64,000 bases of DNA from Apostichopus japonicus (GCF_037975245.1 NC_092576.1:30854611-30918610), one strand, 5' to 3'; positions 13,601-25,940 are shown, counted from the stretch's first letter. The notes: generated by a model from the letters alone, not told the origin. Made by a program: numbers and translations.

Positions 13601-15562
13601 GCCAGCTTAGCTAACCTTGTTAAAGAAAGCAGAAATATGTACTCCTTAACCTTGAACCTTTACAGGTACATACCATTAAAAGGAATTTGCTTGATTTACA
13701 ATGAAAGATGAATAAGCCTTGACTGTTCGTATAATCTATTAAAAGAAAAAAATGCAATTTAAAACTGGACAAACTGATGCCAAATTTGTCAATCATGAAT
13801 ATCTGTATAGGCCTAGCACATGGGCAGTTTTGTGATGGAAAAGAGACACCTTGGGGTCAAAGTTGGCCCAATTCTACACATTATGTATGTAGTGAACAAT
13901 ATATTTGGATGAAATACTATTTGGTCTAACATGAAAAATGGTTGTTGTGATTATCTTTCATTAGGATCATTGATATAATCCTTAAAATCCTCAATAACAA
14001 GCCCACTATGCTACTGGATTATTCTAATGGAACTGGATTATGCTACTGGATTATTCTAATAATATTCTAATAATGTGCGTACATTTGCCCACCTCTACGT
14101 GCACAGCATGGAAGTGAAATGTCAAAGCCAGGGTCGGAAATAAGCAGGGCGAAGGGCGATTCGCCCTTATGAAAATCGCCCTCGTTATATCAGGTGTCTG
14201 TGTAAAATTAATTGTGACATGCTTTTGTTTTAGCTAGGCATTGCAGTAGCAGCGCGAATCGCGCAAACAGTTCTCACAATCCCGCATAAAATTTGAAGCA
14301 GTGCCGGAGAGTCACGCACAATCTCCGCACAGATACTGGCAAATAACTGCCTCCACTAAGCAATTTCAGTGCCAATAACCTAAAATCCCCACAAATCTCA
14401 GACCACATGGTAGCCTAACTTCACATGTGAAATAGGTCAACATGGTAATCTTACCTATCCATCTGTTTACTCGCTCAAGTTGTGTTGAAAATAAAAATGA
14501 AAAATATCCATTAAAACTTGCAATCTTTAACCAAATATTAGCCTAACAACCACACTAAGTCAATGGGAAATGTAGCCTAACCATCAGTATGCAAAACCAA
14601 AACAAAAACTGCGTAGCTTTGTTTACAACTTTAAATTTGCTGGAAATTGGCAGTTGTTTGGAAGGTATGTGATTTTATCCACACACAAAAACATACATGC
14701 CTTAGGAAAAGTCACCAGCGGAAGAAAACCTGTGTTTTCTATTTAGGTTGATGGGTTATTGGTTTTCGTCATATATTGGGTGGATTGACATTATTTGCTA
14801 AATGCTCGCAAATTTTTGCTATCAAACTTTTAACGAACTTGGTATACAGTTAATTGCAACACCAGTAACAGGACATTTGTGCTGACTTTATCCTGTTGAA
14901 TGCTTACAACCATTTCCGTAAACAGCATATATTGAACTTTGGAAAAGAGCCCCCTAAACCTTAAAAAAGCCCTCGTAAATACATTAAGGGGGCGTTTCAA
15001 CTTTTCTATATCCAAACTAATATTAATTCCTACCCTGGTTAAGGCTAGCTGTTATAAATTTAATTTTTGGGCATAATTGAAAATTGGCTTTGTATTTCAA
15101 GTTAATTGAGGGCCAAAAAAATCACAATAGCTCTAGGCCTAGACAATAAGGCATTTTGCTAATGTAGGCTAAGCATTGTCCAGCCTTGCCTGTCTTCAGC
15201 AATAGGCTACTGTTGGCTAAGGCTTAACTTAGGCCTAGGGTATACTTACTGTATCATTTGTATCAAAAAACGGTGCTATGTAAGCACCATTCATCTAGGG
15301 CAAAACTAACATTACTGTAACTTAGGCTAGATCTTGTTAATGTTAGGCTTACACTGAGTGAGACAAGTGAGAGTTGAGCTATAATTTGCACAAATTGTGA
15401 TTGGTAATCAGCCAGCTGCACAGGGAACTGAGGCCTACTTTATACTATTACTAATCCTAGGCTAGTCAATAAAGCAATTGTTAAAGGAATTAATATCTAG
15501 CATTTGCAAGAAAGTATTACGGTATTACCTAGGCTTCCAAAGTCAATCTCGACGGCTCTCAT
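7610..15562 (-). CDS. Predicted 8-exon gene, 154-aa protein of unknown function
   Basis: I do not recognise the protein. Reading the minus strand, exons 15562-15529, 13104-13069, 11240-11199, 9388-9312, 9040-8966, 8309-8227, 7960-7887 and 7653-7610 all have AG/GT borders. The phases agree at every junction and total 465 nt from ATG to TAG. The start codon opens MRAVEIDFGSL and is followed at once by a GTAATACC donor. Exons 3 and 4 both encode GES(P/R)SMTNKSP, so one looks duplicated from the other. Exon 4 adds a basic RRKRAR segment that could be a nuclear localisation signal. The last exon follows a strong pyrimidine tract and ends KLISEH. Large introns contain a LINE tail (9571-9674). The model is assembled by eye: weakly supported parts are the exon 7 acceptor and the lack of homology. 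It could be a small host gene or part of a longer transcript. Confidence 0.5.
9571..9674 (-). mobile_element. LINE 3' tail (type A) on minus strand, 11-bp TSD
   Basis: The complement ends in the same hairpin and CACG/AACGTAAAACGC-type terminus as the complete LINE. It is flanked by AGACACTAGTG at 9560-9570 and 9675-9685, and a third GACACTAGTG follows at 9691-9700. It lies in intron 3 of the predicted gene at 7610-15562. Confidence 0.8.
14131..14168. other. hAT-like terminus with small palindrome
   Basis: CAGGGTCGGAAATAAGC is a motif style seen at ends of hAT-type elements. It is followed by the palindrome AAGGGCGATTCGCCCTT. No matching second end or target duplication was found, so element boundaries are unknown. 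Confidence 0.3.
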
Positions 15563-17429
15563 TTTGATAGTGCAACATGGATACCGCGCCGATTCGCTAA
15601 CAAAAGTTAGGTTTACCGTTCTTGCTTGCATACAGTGTGAAAACTTGCGCCCAAACGGACAACACGTTTACCACACTGTACACACGTCCATATGAGCTCT
15701 ACATTACACTTAACGACATTGCGCGGTCATGACGTCACAAGGTTTGTATACCAAAAGAAAATGCGTGAATATGAACATGGATATCAGTATATGTATCACC
15801 GAAAGGGATAGGGATCGAAATTGTGACTTTCAAGGTCACAGTTCCATTGGTCAGTTTTACCAGCATTAAAAGAGCATCGATAGTAAAACATACCGATAGG
15901 ACGATAAAATAAACGAGATATATCTTGATGGGTCCCTAATAGCTACATTTTGCACAGGTCACATATACTACCACAAAAAATTGCCAAGCTATAAATATCC
16001 ATTCAAAATAAAAGGGTGTAAAGGGCAGCATCCACCATCAATGGGTACTAATTACCTGTACACCGAAGCCCTCATAACAGAATGAACATACCCTTAAACG
16101 TTACTGTCCCCCTAAGGTAGCAATTTTCAATATGCAATGGGCACCTAATGTGCACTTGATATATATATACATATATATATATATATGTATATATATATAC
16201 ATGTAAGCGCGTATCAATGATTTTTCTAACACAGGGGCGCGAATTACTATCAAAGCTTAGCGCCACCGGTTGGCGTGCAGCGTACAAGAAAATTGCTGGT
16301 TTTGATAGCCCCCAGATCACACGAAATGGCATTGCTCGGGCTTCAAAATGACCAACCAGATGTACACTTTTGCCCGAGAAGCCACTTTTTCCCAATATTT
16401 TTTTAATATTTTATCAACCTTTTTCAAGGTTGTCACCAGTCACACATCACGTTCGACTTCATCACATCTCCTGTGGATCATTGCTTTTGTAGGTAATACT
16501 AAGTAACGGCCCACAATACCCGTCAGCCCCACATTTCAAGGAATTAAGCCCATTATTTTGTTCACAATTTTAATAATAAAGTCACTTGAAAACATACCCA
16601 TAATCTTGCACAAAATTTAATCTATGGTCAACCAATATAGAAAAACACCCTTCAACCCAAAACAGACCGTTCAAAATTGCACGAGTACAGGGAAGTATGA
16701 TGAAGAAAGGTCAGGGAACTGTCGAAAATTTCAGACACAGTTAATTTATTGGTTTCTAAATATCAAAATCCTCTTACAACTGCTACAATAAAACTTCGAT
16801 ATCATAAAAAATTATGCTCGAGGGGGGGGGGGGATGATCTCCCCTTCGCCCCTCCCCCCTTGGCTACGCGGCTGTGGTTATAAATCCTGGAAGAAACAGG
16901 TCAAATGGAAACCCAGTGAACCCATATCAATGTGGATCATATATATGATTGTAGGCCTACATACACTCATACACAAGAGATGTACAGACATGATAATAAT
17001 CATGAGTGACAACATGCTATGCGGTCACATGTCACAGAAACGACACGAAGAGTCATTTACCTCATGCAGCATGTGTTTGATGAAGTTTTAGCCAGCGCCA
17101 AATATGATTTGGATAAATATTCTCTCGGATTATTTTTTATTTATAGCCACAAAAAAACCTATGCCACCAAATATTTGGGGGAAATTAGATACTTTTATCT
17201 CCCACCTAAAATATTGGGGACCACCTAAAATATTGGGGGGGACATGTCCCCCTTCCCCCATGATCGCCGCCCATGTATGCTACCCATTCTGTATTAAACA
17301 TTTTGGTGCGCATGCCAGTGCTGGGCAGCCAAGTAGCAGACTCCCCCAAACATGCCATGACAACATAACTACCCACTCTTGATCAGGGTTACTCAACATA
17401 AATCATTGCTTTCTTTCAATTCTCCATTT
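15563..17429. other. Upstream/intergenic region of the predicted 154-aa gene
   Basis: No gene is visible. The first 200 bases upstream of the predicted start are less AT-rich than the neighbourhood and include several CpGs, which is compatible with a promoter but not diagnostic. Further on are a TA microsatellite, a G-run near 16820 and a WTGGGGGGGGAC-rich segment at 17165-17270 that resembles transposon terminus debris. Confidence 0.4.
16159..16204. repeat. TA/CA microsatellite
   Basis: Alternating TATATA with occasional TACATA interruptions over about 45 bases. Confidence 0.9.
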
Positions 17430-17475
17430 TCGTTTGGCCATGACTTTTTTGGATACCGCATTGCGGGTCACGCAA
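17430..17475 (+). mobile_element. Very short LINE 3' tail (type A) abutting a minus-strand LINE
   Basis: About 45 bases match the terminal LINE 3' UTR (CGTTTGGC..., GCGGGTCACG, then AAAAAGC). The junction with the following minus-strand LINE lies at the same place as in the paralogous copy at 53456. The left flank is not LINE sequence, so no clean target duplication can be shown. Confidence 0.65.
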
Positions 17476-20166
17476 AAAGCACTAACACGTGCTTGATGAT
17501 AGGTTGCTTTGCCCTGTCTTTGCAATCCTCCCATCAATCGAAAATAGAACCATACCTCGGTTTAAGGTAGACCAACGATGAAAATATTGAACGAAATCAG
17601 ATTTGAATTCAGAATCGTTCAGAACAGAAACATTACATTTCCATACACCTTTACCCTTACGTTGGGCATTAACAATATCAAAACGAATGAAGACCGGGTT
17701 ATGGTCGGACAAAGAAACTGACACATTCGAAACAATTTTAATTGAAATATTACGGGGGTAATACATTCGGTCAATGCGGGAACTGTTCCTTCCCCGGGTG
17801 GCGCCAAGTGTGCCCAGGGGACTGAGGGTATCGCAGGCATCGCAAACATTCCGAGATGCGGTAAAAGCTTTCAATTCCTGGAGTAATTTGTAGATACACC
17901 CGACCTATCGATATTCTTCTCAATGGAGCGAGTAGTACTGATTCATTACCACGTGTCATATTATACAAATTATTGAAAAATGAGACTCGCTTCTTGGGGC
18001 TGTTCAGTGCATAAATATTAGAAAGCCTGACGCACGTGGAGTCGGAGAAACTGACTAGGGCTGAAATGTATCGCCCTTCTAAATCCTTACGGATCTGATC
18101 TATCTTACCTTTGAAGGAGGTGGAGAAGGCTATGCCGACTCCATCGGACTGCGGGAGGGGGAAGGGAATTACCATTCCACTCTTTATTAAAATGAAAAAA
18201 ATCTTCCTCATTACGAAAATGAGTTGCTTGGAGTAACACGATATCATAGTTAAACAAATTTCAAACAACTTTTCACTTTGTCACGCAGACCGTTGATATT
18301 TAATGTGCAAAGAATAAACATTGATAAAATAGTGTTGTGTCTCAGGACATAATTTGGGTGCCTGCTGCCTGTGATTGCACCCTAGAGTGCAACCACGTAC
18401 GGGGCAAGCAATACGTTCAAGGGAAGTATCCTGGTGGTCTCTTACTTGGTGAATATTATACAAATCCGAAGATTCAATTCTTCGGAGCACCCGTCCCTCC
18501 CACACGTGATCCAGTTCCCGGTCTCGGTGAAAGTTTTTGACCTGAGAACAATCTCCCGTGCCGAGTCTACCCCTTCCCGCTTAGCGGGTCTACTCTGAGT
18601 GCGCGACCGTGGATAAGATCGGCGTCTTTTCAGACTATTATGGTCCCACTGCCTCCCCGCCCCTCCTCACCTACTTCCCCCATTCCCGTAAAAATACCCT
18701 CAGATGGGTCAAAGTCTTTTCGCTGACCCATTTCTGCAACGCTCTCGCTCCAGTCTCCTTGACTCCATTCCATCTGTGTTTCCTGTGGATTCACAGTTTC
18801 GCCTTCAGCCTTGCTGTCGGATTTGGCGTTGTCCGCTCTCTCCTTCCCACCCCTTCGTCCGACCGTTCGGACAACACTTCGTCTGCCTCGGTACTCATCT
18901 GTGGTACGTTTCCTTTCCCTTCGCTTAAGTCGTCCTTATCCGCTGTCTCAGAGTGTATGGGGGCGTCCCTTCCCCCTTCTTCACTCCCTGTGCCTTCCTC
19001 TGCCGTCGTAGGTGGTACGTCTTCCCTTCTTTCCGGTCGTTGCCCTGGACCCTGGCTCCTCCGCTGACCCACTTCGATCAGGCGGTTCGCGAGAGAGACG
19101 GGGCTCTTCCGTTAGCCGTGCCCCTCTTTGCCGCACGTCGTGCAGACCACCTTTTCCACACACTGTGCTTTTTACGTGCTAAGAAAACAGACACGGACCA
19201 TAGGTCAACAGAAACAAAAACAATCCCAGTCTGCAAAACAACAAGTGAAACCCATAGAACTCTCACAAACGCAGCGTTTACCGTGACGCGAAAAGGACAC
19301 GGACCCAAAGGCCAACAGAAGCAAAACAAATAAAACAGCACAAACAGGCCCCAAAAAGCCAACCCCAAACCACAAACAGTAAAAATAAAAGCGACCAATA
19401 TTATATAACGACCACACAACCCCACACCTACCAACGGCTTTTTACGTGCAAAGAAAAACGGACACGGACCAAAGGTCAACAAAACCAAAGACAATTCCAG
19501 TCTGTTTAACAACCACCATAAACCCAACTGAAAACCCACAAACAGAAATCTCTCACTCACCCACAAATGTATATAATGTAGCGTTCAACGTGACATGAAA
19601 TGGACACGGATCCAAAGGCCAACAGAACCACACTGGCTCGCTACGTTTCCCAGCTTGAAGCATTTGAAACACTTCACTTGGTTGCAAGCGTCACATTTCA
19701 GGCAGCTGATCGGCTGACCCTTAATACCTGACCCAACACTGCCTGCCCGCTAATTTGAGAGAAGACGTCTTTATCAAGGACGTCTTCGTATTGTCGTATT
19801 CCGTTGAAAACGTCAGGCTGATCCTTATAAATTAAGAATGTTCCGCCAACAGCTTTGCCGTACCTCCCTAGCACAAAACGAACAACGTAATCGTCCAGTT
19901 CATACGATACTTGAAGAACGGTAATAATTTTCACGTCCTCCACGTAATTGCTTGTCATGACTTCAGGCTCTTCACTTAAGGTTTTCAATGGGTAAAGCCG
20001 ATTTAAAGGAGACATGATACGAACGCCCAGGCAGAGACTGAACTGCCACTAAATCTTTGGTCTCAATTCCAGTTTTCTTTAAAAGTTCAAAAATATCTCT
20101 AACTGTGACATCCTGCTGGAAATTCAGGGACAAAGTCTAAACTCGTTCAAGCGAGTTTCTTTCCAT
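17476..20166 (-). pseudogene. Broken TX1-like LINE: ORF1 and ORF2 endonuclease
   Basis: On the minus strand, a start near 20166 leads into an RRM-like ORF1 region with VSYELDDYVVRFVLGRYGK near 19860, and then a zinc-knuckle region close to 19700. The reading continues, after an insertion at 19166-19628, into an acidic/proline-rich ORF1 tail (18540-19150). ORF2 endonuclease follows (18270-17480), with an FKGKIDQIRKDLEGRYISALV block, NIYALNSP, SSRIDRMYYPRN and SDHNPVFIRFD. The last of these is the conserved SDH of apurinic endonucleases. Reading frames are interrupted several times, and RT is absent. This copy is a close relative of the one at 52988-55499. Confidence 0.8.
19166..19628 (-). mobile_element. 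LINE tail (type B) inserted in ORF1, 7-bp TSD
   Basis: The insertion interrupts the ORF1 knuckle region, and the uninterrupted relative at 55040-55060 shows the empty site. The direct repeat CACACTG flanks it (19159-19165 and 19629-19635). On the minus strand it carries two tail-like ends, GGTCCGTGTCCGTTTTTC with GCACGTAAAAAGC, in tandem, plus an older GTCACGGTAAACGC variant. The same module ends the plus-strand element at 22655. Confidence 0.8.
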
Positions 20167-20934
20167 GTTAAAGTACCCGAGCCCGAAGCGTAGTACCAAT
20201 CACGAGAGAGCTGTAAAACACGTCCGAGACAAGAACAAATACTTTTCTTTATTCCAACTTATGACAATACAACATATATCAAATTGCACCATATAAAACT
20301 TTACAGTATATTTACAGAAAGATCAATTAATAATGATGGTGATAAAAAGAAAATCAACAGAAACAAGATTGTACCGTTTAATACATACCAGGAAAATATG
20401 AAACTTTACGGGATAGATAGATATTTATTCAGCCAATATATACAATGGAAATTGGATGAAAACAGGAGCTCAAGCGAATACAATGAAACGATTAAGACAA
20501 TGAATAAAAATGTAAACAATTCGTAAGACTAGGTAAAGGATCTAAAAAGGTACTATGTTATACAGTATTCAGAGGTAAAAAAAAGTATAAAAAATGTACC
20601 ATATTACACATTAACAAGCAGTGGCTACAACGTGAAGGCAAGACTAGAACCAACCAGTGGGCCTCTTTGATCCCCTGAATGTACGCAACCTTTTACCACA
20701 GGGCAAGAACTGGAAGTACTGATGAGCAGGATGCGAGTCCTCGTTCAGTACATTATCAACTCTATTGAGTGCACGCTCCTGGTACAGAGAGCGGAGAGAT
20801 GCGAGGCCGTCCCTGTACCAATAATACGCTCAGCATTTATAATGACTGATTGCAGTTTCCGAAGGTCACTTGGACTAACACGACCAAACCAAGCTAAAAT
20901 GTAAGTAGTTAAAATGCTAGTTAAAGTGTTTTTT
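20167..20934. other. Noncoding spacer between divergent LINE copies
   Basis: No gene is seen. The part at 20240-20330 resembles 30720-30810 (shared ACTTTACAGTATATTTACAG), where it also lies just upstream of a minus-strand LINE ORF1. It may therefore be LINE 5' UTR or a shared flanking repeat. Confidence 0.45.
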
Positions 20935-22655
20935 TACGTTGACCTTTCAATAGTTTGTAGTGTGTCAAGTGTAGTTTTGGCTTTGTTGCGTGGTTTTTGG
21001 TTTTAGTAGGTGCGTAGCTTGCCACACCCCTAGCTGTCATGGCGGCTCGCCGTGACAGCAAAATCGTATTGTTGAGTTTTTCGGGGGAGGCTGAGGTCGT
21101 CCCCGGACAAGTTTTTTCAGTTTTGCGTTCGGTAGGTAAAGGTCCCTGGAAAGGTTGACGCGCTTCAGCGTAAACCTCTCCGGGGTATGAATGTTTTTCA
21201 TGTTCGGTTCACCTCGGAGGCTGCCCGCGTCCGAGGTGTCCATGTGTTGGAGGGAGTTGAGGGACTGAAGGTCACACCGTATGACATTTCGGTGTGGGTG
21301 ACAGTCCTCCATCTCCCTCTGGACATGTCTGAACAGGTTGTTGTGCGGACACTGGGGCGTTTTGGGAAAGTGACCGGCTACGAGGAGCCGGAATTCCTTG
21401 AATGTAAAGGTGTCAAGACCGGGACTAGACGAGTTAGAATCGAACTCAAGTCCGATATCCCCTCTACCTTGTGGGCTAATGGGTACAGAGCCCACATTGC
21501 ATATCCGGGCCAGCCTCGCACTTGTTGGAGGTGTGGGCTGGAAGGGCATGAGGCATGGTTGTGCCCGAGCAAGCGTTGTAGCCGCTGTTTACAGGTTGGG
21601 CATACCCTGGCCGAGTGTAAAGGGGATATCGTGTGCAACTCGTGTGTGAAAACGGGCCATTTGGCCCGTTTATGCCCAGACCGCTCATACGCCGCGAGAG
21701 TGGCTACGGGCGTGGTTGAAGCGGTCCCTGCCTCTGACACCGTACCACCCGATGCTCCTGTCATCGCCCCAGTGTCCGACACTAGCGCCCCGGTGGAGGC
21801 TTTGTTCCCCCTCTCGTGTCCCCTGATCGAACTTGCCGAGACTGACAGCAGAGCAGGACAAAACGGCGGAGATGGTAGTAGCGGAGTGGCATGCGGAGCA
21901 GGATGCCGCTTGTACTGGTTCACCGGTAGCTACGCCCGCTATCGGTGATACTAGTTGGGCCCCGAGTCAACCGGCCCAAGAGACATTAAGTGGCCCAGAT
22001 TCTGACTCGCCAATGGAGGACTGCACTACAGCCTTAGTAGTCCTCCGATTGGTTTGACGAGACGAAACAAGCCACTGATCTCATTGACTCGGGCGGCCCT
22101 TCCACCCTGCCCGAAGTCGCTTCCGCTATACCGGACACGATGGTCGCTAATGGACCTCCTGCTCCTGACAGGGAGATCCACTCGATCAAAGACGAGATAA
22201 GAACTCTGCTCGCTCGCAGGAAAAGGGGGAACACGGGCTAGGTGCCTAAAAAGACCCGTATTGGGAACTAAACATCGTAGATAGGCACCTTATCCCTCGT
22301 CACCTTTATTGTGAATGGGTTGAGGGGTACCCCCAAAAAGGCCCGTCGTTTGCTGTCGGGACGGCGTTCCCCGGGTGAGGTTTGGAGTGAGTTGGTTGTT
22401 GGGTGTGGGGTTTGTGTGGTCGTTACATAATATTAGTTTTTTCTGTTTGTGGTTTGGAGTTGGCTTTTTGGGTCCGGTTTGTAGTGTTTTTTTGTTTTGC
22501 TACTGTTGGCCTTTGGGTCTGTGTCCTTTTCGCGTCACGTTAAACGCTACGTTAGTGAGAGATTTGTGTTTGTGGTGGTTGTTTTACAGACTGAGATTTT
22601 TTTTGGTTTTGTTGACCTTTGGTCCGTGTCCGTTTTCTTTGCACGTAAAAAGCAC
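20935..22655 (+). pseudogene. Internally deleted TX1-like LINE (type B): ORF1 plus 3' tail
   Basis: ORF1 starts at 21039 (MAARRDSKIVLLSFSGE), parallel to the ORF1 at 58230. A frameshift near 21140 precedes the conserved block FHVRFTSEAARVRGVHVLEG and the RRM-like SVWVTVLHLPLD. Three CCHC knuckles follow: CWRCGLEGHEAWLC, CSRCLQVGHTLAEC and CNSCVKTGHLARLC. A second frameshift lies near 21830, and the frame ends RRKRGNTG at 22241. About 100 bases of ORF2 start (VNGLRGTPKKARR) are then joined directly to a type B 3' tail (22370-22655, ending GCACGTAAAAAGC). Endonuclease and RT are missing, so it is an internal deletion derivative and cannot move on its own. Confidence 0.8.
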
Positions 22656-25600
22656 TCGTGAAACACTTAACAAATTACCTCGCCACTAACAACCCCATCC
22701 CCGAGCTCGTGACCTCTTTATTAACTTTTGATTCTGCACACCTTTGCTCTGAAGTACAAAAAAAGCTAGGTTTCTCTCCTTCCTTCAAAAATCTTTCCCT
22801 GGAGCGAATTGCAGCACCTCATCTCTCCTCCGCCTAAAGGCGGGCAACATGCATCCTTACACCCGGAGAGACAACGGGACTGCAACTCAGAGCCACGCAG
22901 GCGCCTCTCCCGCGCCCGTTTAACCCCATGTGAAATAATCTACGAACCAAAGGGACAACGCCTATCTCCTAACCACCACTTTAGAAGTTTCTCCCTAGTA
23001 TACAAAACCCTGTGCGTTGACCTCCAACTAAAAGACTGAAGAGAATTACAACACAAAGGATGCATGTCCCGTTCCAAGTCGAGGGCCAATCCCACTTCGG
23101 GTAGGACTCCTGTCCTTGGGACCACCCCTTGAGAAACAAGCAACCGAACAGTATCTTTTGTGCTCTCATAAAGAGAAAGAAAATCGTTATTTACATTACC
23201 CCTAGCGAGCAAAGCAACACTCGCGTGATAATACGAATGAGAAACAGAATCACAATGAGGCACTGAATTGGACCAAAGAAAAGTAAAAATAACTCTCAGA
23301 GTTCTGGCTAGAAAATAACGGACAAACACAAAATTACAAGAGTGATCGTGACACCTTAAAAAAGGTAACATAGGCCGAACCAGTAACGCTTTCATTTTGT
23401 ACTTGAAATTATCCAGGCCAAGGCCTCAATTCTCTTTGCTAAGCATGACGACCTTCCTGCTAACTAATTCTGTTTTTGTTCTTCCAAAGGAAAGAGAAAA
23501 CCGAACGCAGAATATCTTCGAAAAAGTTATCGTCTGGAAAATAAACAGGCGCGATGAAATAGAACAGTGAAAAAATACACATGTTAATAATGTTGACTTA
23601 ACCCACAAGCATAAGGCAAAGATTCTACCAGGCACGTAACTTAGTCTTGGCCTTCTCGAACAAAGACCGCCAAAAGGAACGGATATAAATATCTTTTCCA
23701 GAACAAATACCATTTATAAAAATTTCACCTTCTCTCCACTGTATATCACCCATTACTCTACGTCCAACAAAAGCACCCAATTTTAAACACTTGGTGTTAT
23801 TTCAATTAAGGGATGCACCTGTTGCCCTTTCAAACAAAGTATCGGCTTTCAAATAATTTACAACGTCACTCTGTGTTGAAGCAATACACGTGGCATCATC
23901 TACATACTGCAGTAACTTTAATAACTCTCCGTGGTCCGTGTCCGTTTCTTTGCACGTAAAAAAGCAACTCTCAAATCGAAAGGTTCTGGTCAATAGATCG
24001 ACCAGGCACCGAGAAAGTTTGAAAGATAGTCACAATACTAGGCATAACACGGACAAACGTAATTGTACGATTTTGGCAATAACTTCGTAGTCAGCTGTTA
24101 GCAGACTGATCGGCCGACGATTTGCGGGATCTAAGGCATCCCCTTTCTTCGGCAATAAAGTATCAACAGAAATACGCTGTGAAACTGACAACATGTTTGT
24201 ACAAAATACATGATTATATAAACACAACAAATCTTCACCAAGCAAATCAAAGAATTCTAAATATTCAGCGGGGAGCCAGTCGATTCCTGGTGACTTATTG
24301 TTAGCCATGGCAGATAACGTCAGCTTAATTTCACTTAATTCCATCGGCTTTTCCAATTCCTTAAGTCGATCAGCCGAAACCGAACAAGCAATAGAATTTA
24401 AGAAAGAAGACTGACTCACGATGGACGGAATCATCCGCAGAATACAATTGACTGTAGAACTCATGAAAAACATTAATAACCAACCCCAGTACCCTTAACA
24501 ATACAACCATTGGAATCCAGAACTTCTTTATTAATCTTAGCTTGAGCGCGGGCTCGCTCCTTCCACAAAAAAATACGCAGGAGTTTTCCCATCCTCCAAA
24601 AATCTCCTCCTCGAACGTATAAATGCACCCCCCCCCCCCTTCCTCTCCTCAGCGAGGATACGAGCAACTAGCTCATTATCCCCCGAGAGACAACGAGACT
24701 GAAGCCCTTTTAACACGTGCTTTTCCCGAGCTCGGTGAACACCATACGCAATACACAAATCCCTGATTCTAGACATGATCAGAAAAGGAATAACCTTATC
24801 CTTATACAGCGTGAAGTTACTTTTAACATAAATTCTGTCGAGACGAGAACTTGAACCTTTACCGTGGTGCACCCACGAATGACAACGTCTCGACGAACTT
24901 TCAATTGACGAGAAAGAATTCCGATAAAAAGGAGTTCCTCTCGCCCCACAAAACACGAAGTATTCTAAGAATCGAGTAATCGATCCTCTGCAAATAATAC
25001 ACAATTGAAGTCTCCTCCAACAATAACAGGCACGTCTCCACGTCAATAAGAAACCAAATCAGTAAAAAATACACTACGTTCTTTAGGCACGTTGGGAGCG
25101 TAGACATTACAGATACGAACTGAGGAATTTTACAAAGTACAGAAATACAACGCCCACCCTGGTCAGATCTCACTTGTGAAAAGGAGCAGCGAAAATTAGG
25201 TGAAAAAGTAAAAGCTACACTACACGAATGATTCGACATAGCTGACGAATAAAATATTTTAAAAAATGACCAAAATTATCAGCACATAAATACGTTCATT
25301 GCAACAAAATAATATGAAAAGCGAAAATCTGTACCCAATGTAGAACATTTGAAGACTTAATGGAATCCCTAATCCCGTGTACGTTAAGTGTTCCAATAGA
25401 AAATTTTTGCATTAGAGCGGTCGAGAGGATGAAGAACAAAACAGATTACACGTCCAAAGAAAGTACTTGTCTAACCACTGTATATCGTGCTGTTTAACAA
25501 TCTCCGGGTGCCTCGTCGCTAGGTGATTCAACCACTCCTTTGGATTGTTGCACTCGCATGTTGTGTATCCGTGTACTGACTTACCACATGTTGTGCACGA

Positions 25601-25940
25601 AGAAGGAGCTTGGTAGTTTCTGGCAGAATGTCCAACCTCCTGCCGAGTTCCGTTGAAGACAGGGAACTCGCTGTACATGAGAAAACTGCCTCCAAGGACT
25701 TGACCGAAACGAGTCTCACCACGTTGTCATCCACTTCGTGAGTGACATGCAAGACAGTGACAATCCTCATGTTACTTGCATACGATGTAGCATTGAATTT
25801 GCTGGAAGTAGACATCGATGGCCAGAACTGTTTACGTATTTCTTCCGTCTTAAAGATGACGTGAAAAACTTGCCCTGGTAGTGCTTGTACCGTCACAAGA
25901 TGGTCAGCATGGAGCACACTTTACTCTTTCAATGCATGAA
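22656..25940 (-). pseudogene. Broken TX1-like LINE with ORF1, endonuclease and RT pieces
   Basis: Reading the minus strand, ORF1 begins near 25920 (VTVQALPGQVFHVIFKTEEI, then VLHVTHEVDDNVVRLV). Its end carries a zinc-finger-like CTTCGK... and NPKEWLNHLATRH (25560-25490). ORF2 endonuclease covers 25239-24537, with SSRLDRIYVKSNFTL. RT begins at 24473, with NNKSPGID, LLPKKGDALDPANRRPISL, and motif C as LLQYVDD near 23890. A thumb/C-terminal region follows at 23713-22940. A second linker fragment (SRCLSG) is joined behind it at 22940-22656. Multiple stops and frameshifts are present. A 36-bp LINE tail sits at 23930-23965. Confidence 0.8.
23930..23965 (+). mobile_element. 36-bp LINE tail (type B) insertion, 7-bp TSD
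   Basis: Only the terminal GGTCCGTGTCCGTTTCTTTG plus CACGTAAAAAAGC is inserted, between copies of AACTCTC at 23923-23929 and 23966-23972. It interrupts the RT region of a minus-strand LINE just after the YVDD motif. Confidence 0.8.

Noticed and set aside
18609-19067. 152-codon plus-strand frame
   Set aside because: It lies opposite the acidic/proline-rich LINE ORF1 tail, whose low-complexity composition keeps the other strand open. A similar frame mirrors the copy at 54679-55002.
17430-20166. Twin-priming (5' inversion) origin of the tail/LINE joint
   Set aside because: In twin priming the tail's 3' end faces outward. Here it faces into the inverted body, and the paralogous joint has its own target duplication, so a separate antisense insertion fits better.
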